Assembly (NCBI RefSeq): GCF_016772315.1
Contig: NZ_CP053482.1
Location: 310,001 to 374,000, forward strand
Direction of reading: 5' to 3'
Length of the DNA: 64,000 nucleotides
Source of the DNA: Thiothrix subterranea
GTDB lineage: Bacteria > Pseudomonadota > Gammaproteobacteria > Thiotrichales > Thiotrichaceae
The notes beneath the pieces were generated by a model, which was given only the letters and a program-made list of their open reading frames with translations, was not told the DNA's origin and searched no databases. Both the position numbers and the translations under genes were made by a program. Position 1 is the stretch's first letter, and each line of letters begins with the position of its first letter. Shown piece by piece: positions 57,139-64,000 of the stretch.

Positions 57139-59484
57139 ATGCTAACAACTCAAATTCTTTTCCCGCGCCGTTGGCTTTACCTGATACTGCTAACTTGGTT
57201 GGCATTGCCACTGCACGCCGCCGATAATGAATTCCCCAGCGAGCGGTTGGAGGAAATCAGCGCTGAACTCAACACCACGGAAACGACATTCCAGCAACTT
57301 GAGAAACAAAAGCGGCTCGATCTCAACAAGCTCGATAGCCTGACCGCCACGGCAGCACGTCTGGAACAAGTCGCCAAAACCTGTGTCGCGCAACAGGAAC
57401 AACAACAAACCCAAACCCAACAAGCCACGGACAGTTTGGGTGAAGCCAATACCGACGAAGACGCGGACGTCAAACGCAAACGCCAAGAACTCACAGAACA
57501 AAAACAGCAGCTTGAAAAAACCTTATCCCAATGCCGCTTACTCAGCCTGCGAGCGGCTACCTTATTGACGGATACCCGCCAATCTCGACAGATTTTACTT
57601 AAAGATCAGCTATTTGCTTACAGTTACTCCGTAATCGACCACTTGGAAGTGATACTGCTGGAATCCGGCGTATGGAAAACTGAAATTAGTGGTTTATTGC
57701 GTGTATTAACCAACCTCCCCTTGAACAAAACCAATGTGTGGATCGCACTCGCTTACGGTATCGCCGGGTTGATTGCGGGGCTGTTTTGGAGTATTCACAA
57801 ACGCCGTCAATACCGTGAAACAATACCGCCGATTCACGCCACCAGCCCCACGCTGGCAGCGGTGTGGATTAGTCTGTTACGCTTTTTACCTTACACCTTG
57901 TTTGCAGGCTTAGCGGCATTGTCGCTCTATTTTGCACCGCCGGGTGTACCTCTTATCTTGCAATTTACGCAAGCGTTGCTGTTATTTGGCATCAGCTACG
58001 GCATTATGCATTCGCTATTGCGCCCCGCCGGACAGGTTGAAGGCGTTGTCCCCGCGACACAGCAAACAGGACACAAATTGTATTTCTGGGCGCGACTGCT
58101 GATCGTTACCACTTTAATCGGCACAATTTTTCATTCGCCACTGCTAGATTCCGCTACGCAAGCCAGCACTGCCCCCAGCCATTTCGTGGGATTAATACGA
58201 GTTGCGCTAGGTACAGTGATTGGCTTTTCACTTGCTCGTCTCATTTGGCTCATGTCTGATCACTTTTTGTTTATCCAACACACGCGGCTGCATTGGTTGG
58301 CAGTGGGTGCGTTGCTGGTTTCTGTTAGCAGTTTATGGCTGGGCTACCGCAATTTTTCGGTATTTTTGTTTACCGGCGTCTTTGGCACGCTATTTTTGTT
58401 ACTGGTGGCGTGGTTGCTACTCAAAATTCCAGCAGAAATCTTTGATGGACTGGATGTCGGGCGCACCCCTTGGCAACAACGTTTGCGGCAACAACTGGGG
58501 TTGCGCAGCAATCAAATCGTGCCCGGTTTGTTGTGGCTACGCCTTGCGAATATGCTGGTAGTTTCTGGCGGATTGCTAATTTTGTCACTGCGGCTGTGGG
58601 GGATGCCAGAGCAAAACTTTACCCTGTTGCTGACGCAACTTGCCAGCGGTATCAAGATTGGCGGCTTCACGCTGGAACCCTTGCGCATTATCGGCGGCTT
58701 GCTGATCGTCGCGCTATTGGTCAGTCTCACGCATGTGATGAAGAAAAATCTGGCAGAAAGTTGGTTACGCCGCACCACCTTGAGCCGGGGCGCACGTGAA
58801 GCGATTACTACCGTTTCGGGCTATACCGGTATTTTGCTGGCGATTTTAATGGGCTTGTCGGTAGCGGGTATTCAGTTTGAAAATCTGGCGATTATTGCGG
58901 GGGCATTATCGGTCGGGATCGGTTTTGGCTTGCAAAACATCGTCAATAATTTCGTATCTGGGTTGATTTTGCTGTTTGAACGCCCGATCCGGCGCGGCGA
59001 TTGGATCACGGTAGGCACGGCGGAAGGTTATGTGCGCGACATTAGCATTCGCTCCACGACCATCCAGACCTTTGATCGTTCTGACATTATTGTACCGAAC
59101 TCGCAAATCATTTCTGGGCAAGTCACCAATATGATGCTGAACGACAATTTCGGCAGAGTGATTATTCCCGTCAATGTGGCTTATGGTGTTGACACCGAAC
59201 AGGTTATGGCAATATTACAAGAGGCTGCCAATGCACACCCATTGGTATTGAAAGATCGTAGTGATATGAAAATTAACGTATTCTTTCGATCATTTAGCGA
59301 TAATGCACTCAATTTTGAATTACGTTGCTTTATTCGGGATATTGAAACAAAAGCCAGAGTCATCAGCGATTTGAACTTAGCGATTGATAAGGCGCTACGC
59401 CAACAAGAAATACCCATGCCTTTTATTCGCAGTGAGCCGTATACGTGGTCAGGAAAAACTGTCAAATCGCAAGATTTAAGCTAG
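57139..59484 (+). CDS. MscK/MscS-like mechanosensitive channel protein
   Basis: 781 residues. N-terminal signal, then a periplasmic coiled coil (ETTFQQLEKQKRLDLNKLDSL; ~30-140), about eleven membrane helices from ~195, and the MscS pore region at ~594 (GFGLQNIVNNFVSGLILLFERPIRRGDWITVG) with the cytoplasmic beta domain. Length is between MscS (286) and MscK (1120). It relieves osmotic pressure. 2 bases after the lyase gene, so one transcript is likely. Confidence 0.9.
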   Translation: MLTTQILFPRRWLYLILLTWLALPLHAADNEFPSERLEEISAELNTTETTFQQLEKQKRLDLNKLDSLTATAARLEQVAKTCVAQQEQQQTQTQQATDSLGEANTDEDADVKRKRQELTEQKQQLEKTLSQCRLLSLRAATLLTDTRQSRQILLKDQLFAYSYSVIDHLEVILLESGVWKTEISGLLRVLTNLPLNKTNVWIALAYGIAGLIAGLFWSIHKRRQYRETIPPIHATSPTLAAVWISLLRFLPYTLFAGLAALSLYFAPPGVPLILQFTQALLLFGISYGIMHSLLRPAGQVEGVVPATQQTGHKLYFWARLLIVTTLIGTIFHSPLLDSATQASTAPSHFVGLIRVALGTVIGFSLARLIWLMSDHFLFIQHTRLHWLAVGALLVSVSSLWLGYRNFSVFLFTGVFGTLFLLLVAWLLLKIPAEIFDGLDVGRTPWQQRLRQQLGLRSNQIVPGLLWLRLANMLVVSGGLLILSLRLWGMPEQNFTLLLTQLASGIKIGGFTLEPLRIIGGLLIVALLVSLTHVMKKNLAESWLRRTTLSRGAREAITTVSGYTGILLAILMGLSVAGIQFENLAIIAGALSVGIGFGLQNIVNNFVSGLILLFERPIRRGDWITVGTAEGYVRDISIRSTTIQTFDRSDIIVPNSQIISGQVTNMMLNDNFGRVIIPVNVAYGVDTEQVMAILQEAANAHPLVLKDRSDMKINVFFRSFSDNALNFELRCFIRDIETKARVISDLNLAIDKALRQQEIPMPFIRSEPYTWSGKTVKSQDLS

Positions 59485-59505
59485 AATATGCGCTTCTCAT
59501 CGTTT

Positions 59506-59580
59506 GGCCCCATAGTTTAATGGATAAAACGGCCCCCTCCTAAGGGGCAGCTACAGGTTCGATTCCTGTTGGGGCCGCCA
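59506..59580 (+). tRNA. tRNA-Arg (CCT)
   Basis: 75 nt with encoded CCA. Acceptor GGCCCCA/TGGGGCC, anticodon stem GCCCC/GGGGC with loop CTCCTAA, so anticodon CCT (reads AGG). T-loop TTCGATT. Confidence 0.95.
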
Positions 59581-59599
59581 TCACCGGGTACTGATTCAT

Positions 59600-59639
59600 A
59601 AAAAAAGCCCTTACAAATGGCAATCTGTAAGGGCTTTTT
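59600..59639. terminator. Bidirectional terminator between tRNA-Arg and tRNA-Pro
   Basis: Stem GCCCTTACA (59607-59615) / TGTAAGGGC (59626-59634), seven A before and five T after. Ends both tRNA transcripts. Confidence 0.88.
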
Positions 59640-59649
59640 CATGATGTAT

Positions 59650-59726
59650 TGGTCGGGACGAAAGGATTCGAACCTTCGACCCCCACACCCCCAGTGTGGT
59701 GCGCTACCAGGCTGCGCTACGCCCCG
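59650..59726 (-). tRNA. tRNA-Pro (GGG)
   Basis: 77 nt with encoded CCA. Acceptor CGGGGCG/CGTCCCG (one G-T pair), anticodon stem CCACA/TGTGG with loop CTGGGGG, so anticodon GGG (reads CCC/CCU). T-loop TTCGAAT. Confidence 0.95.
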
Positions 59727-59777
59727 ACGTGAAGGGGACAGAGCTTACCGTAATCACAGCGTAAGCTCAAGTTGAAA

Positions 59778-60161
59778 TCAGTGATTGAGGACAAACAAAA
59801 TGCGTTCCAACTCCTCAACCAGCGGCGCAACGTCGTTACCATTCACCATAATCGACTCCAACGGCAAAGCAGCAGGCGGCGGCGTATGTACATCATCCAG
59901 CAATTTCTGCCGCGCTCCGCTAATCGTATAACCTTGCTCATACAATAAGCCGCGAATCTGGCGAATCAGCAACACATCTTCGCGCTGATAATAACGGCGA
60001 TTTCCGCGCCGTTTCATCGGTTTGAGCGAAGGGAACTCGCCCTCCCAATAGCGCAACACGTGCGTTTTTACACCACACAAATCGCTCACTTCACCAATAG
60101 TGAAATAGCGTTTACCGGGAATAGGCGGCAATTGACTGCTAAGCGGCGTCGCTGCTTCCAT
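59778..60161 (-). CDS. MerR family regulator next to ihfA
   Basis: 127 residues: N-terminal winged helix [31 protein letters not shown] (18-48) and [24 protein letters not shown]-terminal dimerisation helix (LVEELERIL). No metal-binding cysteines. A MerR gene right after ihfA is common in gammaproteobacteria; its effector is unknown. Overlaps the ihfA 3' end by 23 bases. Confidence 0.9.
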   Translation of the reverse strand: MEAATPLSSQLPPIPGKRYFTIGEVSDLCGVKTHVLRYWEGEFPSLKPMKRRGNRRYYQREDVLLIRQIRGLLYEQGYTISGARQKLLDDVHTPPPAALPLESIMVNGNDVAPLVEELERILFVLNH

Positions 60162-60447
60162 ATTCCTCTACCCGCTGCTTGAGTTTTTGCCCCGGACGGA
60201 ACGTCACCACGCGGCGTGCTGTTACCGGAATTTCTTCCCCTGTTTTCGGGTTACGTCCTGGACGCTGGGTTTTATCGCGCAACATAAAATTGCCAAAGCC
60301 CGACAATTTCACGTGTTTGCCGGTTTCCAACGCATCGCGGATTTCCTCAAAAAACATTTCCACCAGATCCTTGGCTTCGCGCTTATTTAAGCCCAACTCT
60401 TCAAAAAGGTGTTCAACCATATCGGCTTTGGTTAATGTTATTGTCAT
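60139..60447 (-). CDS. ihfA: Integration host factor subunit alpha
   Basis: 102 residues, family length. HU/IHF fold with [27 protein letters not shown] (beta-ribbon arm with the intercalating Pro of RNPKTG) and [13 protein letters not shown]. With IhfB it bends DNA. Follows pheT by 15 bases, the usual pheST-ihfA order. Confidence 0.97.
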   Translation of the reverse strand: MTITLTKADMVEHLFEELGLNKREAKDLVEMFFEEIRDALETGKHVKLSGFGNFMLRDKTQRPGRNPKTGEEIPVTARRVVTFRPGQKLKQRVEEYGSSDAA

Positions 60448-60462
60448 GCACTTTCTCCCTGT

Positions 60463-62850
60463 TTAACGCAACACTGCACCCACTTCATCCCGAAGTGAAG
60501 TGACCACTGTATCGACGATCTGATTGATTTCCGCATCTTCAAGAGTGCGCGAAAAGTCTTGTACAATCAAGCTTAAAGCGACACTTTTCTGACCTTCTGG
60601 TATACCTTTGCCTGTGTAGACATCGAATAAATAATACGATATTAACTGCGGAATTGCTGCTTTTTCCACGGCATTTTCCAGCGCAACCGCTAGTACATCA
60701 TCCCTGACTAATAACGCTAAGTCACGTCGAATTGCTGGAAATTTAGAAATAGCTTGATACTTCGGTAATACCCGCTGCATCAGCCACTGCATATCCAACT
60801 CAAACACATAAACAGGCTGTTCTAAACCCAACTGTGCTTCAATTTTAGGGTGCAACATTCCCATCCAGCCCACCACTGCGGTATCCGTCATGATTTGTGC
60901 AGACTGACCGGGGTGTAACGCGGAGTGAGCGACCGGTGCAAAATGAAACCGCGTACCCGTCACTTGCTCCAACAATGCCTCCACATCCCCTTTTAGGTCG
61001 TAGAAATCGACCGGACGGTTCACTTGTCCCCATTGTTCTGGGTAAAGATTCCCAGTCAACACGCCCGATAACATGGTTTGTTGCTGCGGCTTACCATTTT
61101 CGCCGCTTGAAAACGCGGGGCCAATTTCAAATAAACGTACACGGTTTTGTTGACGATTCACGTTATAAGTGACAGCACGCAATAAACCCGACCACAAAGT
61201 ACTACGCATCACACCCAAATCGGCGGAAATTGGGTTCGCCAGCGCAATATTATCCGCACCAGGGGCAAGCAAGTGCTCCATTTTCGGGTCAACAAAGCTG
61301 AATGTGACCGCTTCCTGATACCCACGCGCCACGAGTGTGTGACGCAAATTTTCACGTCTAACCGCTGTTTCACTCGGCTGGGTAATACGCGGCGCACGCG
61401 GGCGCAATTCCGCCGGAATCGAATCATAACCGCGCACCCGCGCCAGCTCTTCGATCAAATCTTCTTCGATGTTCAAGTCGAAACGTGCCAACGGCGCTCG
61501 CACTTGCCAACCCGCATCACTGCTGGTGAAAGTGCAATTCAAACGCGCCAATACGCCTTCAACTGTCGCCGCATCCATCGTCACGCCTAACACACGACGG
61601 ATACGTTCAGGACGCAACAAAATCGTTTTGCGTTGCAATACGCCAGCATCCGCCAGTGTATCCACCAACGTGCCGACTTCGCCGCCGCAAATGCTCACGA
61701 TCAATTGTGTCGCACGTTCCATGGCCTTAACCGGCATATCGGGATCAACACCACGCTCGAAACGCGCCGAAGAATCGGTTTGCAAACCGTAGCTACGCGC
61801 CTTACCCATGATTTTGGCAGGGCGGAAATGCGCACTTTCCAGAAACACATTGCGAGTAGCATTCGTCACTGACGTGGGTTCGCCGCCCATAATGCCCGCC
61901 ATTGCTACCGGCTGGGCTGCATCAGCAATCACCAATGTGTCGTTACGCAAGGTCGCGGTTTGCCCATCCAACAACTTCAGGGTTTCGCCTGCATTCGCGT
62001 AACGTACCACAATACCGCCGTGTAGCGTGTCGAGGTCAAAGGCGTGCATTGGTTGACCGAGTTCCAGCAACACGTAATTGGTTACGTCAACCGTGGCAGA
62101 AATGCTGCGCACACCCGCACGGCGCAATTTTTCCTGCATCCAAATCGGCGTGGCGGCTTGCGGGTTGATATTGCGAATGATCCGCCCGACATAACGCGGG
62201 CAAGCATCCGTCGCTGATAATTCAACCGGAAATGTATCAGTATGCTGAACAGTTTGCGCAGGGATTTCCGGCACATTCAGTGGCACATCCATCACCAAGG
62301 CAGTTTCGCGTGCCACACCGATCATGCTCATGCAATCGCCACGGTTTGCGGTAATTGCCAGCTCAATTATTTCGTCATCGAGTTTCAAATACTCGCGAAT
62401 GTCCATGCCCACGGGCGCATCTTCCGGCAACTCCAGCAAGCCGTCAGATTTGTCAGACATCCCCAATTCGGTCGATGAACACAACATGCCGAACGATTCC
62501 ACACCGCGCAGCTTGCCTTTTTTGATCTTTAAATCTGCGCCATCGGGTAATGGCAATACCGCGCCGATCAACGCCAACGGCACTTTGATGCCCGCACGCA
62601 CATTGCTTGCACCACAAACGATTTGCAGGATTTCACCACGCCCATTGTCCACTTTGCAGACGCTGAGTTTATCGGCATCAGGGTGTTTTTCACGCTCGAC
62701 AACGTGCCCTACCACGATGCTGGTGAAGGCGGTGGCTACTGCATCACGCGCTTCCACTTCGCAGCCCGACATGGTGAGTTTGTCCGCAATTGCATCCAGC
62801 GCCAGCGGGGTATCAATCCACTCACGCAGCCATTTTTCACTGACTTTCAT
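60463..62850 (-). CDS. pheT: Phenylalanyl-tRNA synthetase, beta subunit
   Basis: 795 residues. N-terminal tRNA-binding OB fold (VVGHVVEREKHPDADKLSVC), B3/B4 editing domain, B5 domain and the C-terminal anticodon-binding FDX-ACB domain (AISKFPAIRRDLALLVRDDV). Forms the alpha2-beta2 enzyme with PheS, encoded 13 bases upstream. Confidence 0.97.
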   Translation of the reverse strand: MKVSEKWLREWIDTPLALDAIADKLTMSGCEVEARDAVATAFTSIVVGHVVEREKHPDADKLSVCKVDNGRGEILQIVCGASNVRAGIKVPLALIGAVLPLPDGADLKIKKGKLRGVESFGMLCSSTELGMSDKSDGLLELPEDAPVGMDIREYLKLDDEIIELAITANRGDCMSMIGVARETALVMDVPLNVPEIPAQTVQHTDTFPVELSATDACPRYVGRIIRNINPQAATPIWMQEKLRRAGVRSISATVDVTNYVLLELGQPMHAFDLDTLHGGIVVRYANAGETLKLLDGQTATLRNDTLVIADAAQPVAMAGIMGGEPTSVTNATRNVFLESAHFRPAKIMGKARSYGLQTDSSARFERGVDPDMPVKAMERATQLIVSICGGEVGTLVDTLADAGVLQRKTILLRPERIRRVLGVTMDAATVEGVLARLNCTFTSSDAGWQVRAPLARFDLNIEEDLIEELARVRGYDSIPAELRPRAPRITQPSETAVRRENLRHTLVARGYQEAVTFSFVDPKMEHLLAPGADNIALANPISADLGVMRSTLWSGLLRAVTYNVNRQQNRVRLFEIGPAFSSGENGKPQQQTMLSGVLTGNLYPEQWGQVNRPVDFYDLKGDVEALLEQVTGTRFHFAPVAHSALHPGQSAQIMTDTAVVGWMGMLHPKIEAQLGLEQPVYVFELDMQWLMQRVLPKYQAISKFPAIRRDLALLVRDDVLAVALENAVEKAAIPQLISYYLFDVYTGKGIPEGQKSVALSLIVQDFSRTLEDAEINQIVDTVVTSLRDEVGAVLR

Positions 62851-62863
62851 AAGGTTACTCCGC

Positions 62864-63958
<1,095 letters not shown>

Positions 63959-64000
63959 TCACCCGTTATACGGGTATTTTTCAGCGCATCTTAATGCAGC

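Overview
The window reads as a chromosomal segment of a gammaproteobacterium. The evidence is gene order: pheS-pheT-ihfA-merR, pyrG-kdsA-eno beside ftsB-ispD, panB-panC-panD, ilvB-ilvN-ilvC and glcD-glcE-glcF are all arranged as in that class. A Thiothrix-like (Thiotrichales) filamentous sulfur oxidiser is my best guess from overall flavour, but nothing here proves the genus. Most genes have moderate GC and little intergenic space. The exception is a clearly AT-rich gene at 1646-4600.

Layout. 1-8.2 kb is an accessory region. It holds a 5'-truncated mfd preceded by unrelated sequence, an AT-rich 984-residue protein combining an AlbA_2 (Schlafen-type) domain with a STAND/NACHT-like NTPase (a candidate defence gene), and a dense run of toxin-antitoxin modules. 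Several of these are decayed: one toxin is frameshifted, one is reduced to a remnant, and a 14-bp tandem duplication breaks another small gene. 8.2-18.2 kb holds a Crp/Fnr-type regulator divergent from glgC, a BioF2-type acetyltransferase, a TrpD2-like protein, a SEL1 protein, a likely structured RNA (about 13617-13916), panBCD, an XRE regulator and a periplasmic metallo-beta-lactamase-fold protein.

18.3-33.3 kb is an exopolysaccharide locus. It runs rmlA-rmlC-rmlD-rmlB, a methyltransferase, a PssD/PssE-type split glycosyltransferase, Wzx and Wzy-like membrane proteins, an acetyltransferase and two GT2 enzymes, almost all overlapping by 1-4 bases. After a gap come a WcaJ-type initiating transferase, an acyltransferase and a Wzc-type tyrosine autokinase. 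Together these make dTDP-rhamnose, start a repeat unit on undecaprenyl phosphate, extend and decorate it, flip it and polymerise it. No Wza outer-membrane exporter is present in the window.

33.3-45.7 kb has ilvBNC, tRNA-Met and a cluster around an FeS-type photolyase/cryptochrome: lipocalin, DUF3429, TIGR03643, DUF2452, DUF2256, the photolyase, a small HNH-like protein and an ABC1 kinase. Two start sites in this cluster share an ungapped 57-bp upstream element, which suggests co-regulation. 45.8-64 kb is mostly core: glcDEF, ispD/ftsB, a Gly/Ser-rich low-complexity protein, eno/kdsA/pyrG, a toxin-antitoxin pair abutting a secreted PL14-type polysaccharide lyase gene and an MscK-like channel, tRNA-Arg, tRNA-Pro, merR, ihfA, pheT and pheS.

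Most worth following up: the AlbA_2-STAND gene and its island, the structured RNA candidate, the shared promoter element of the photolyase cluster, and the mfd junction.
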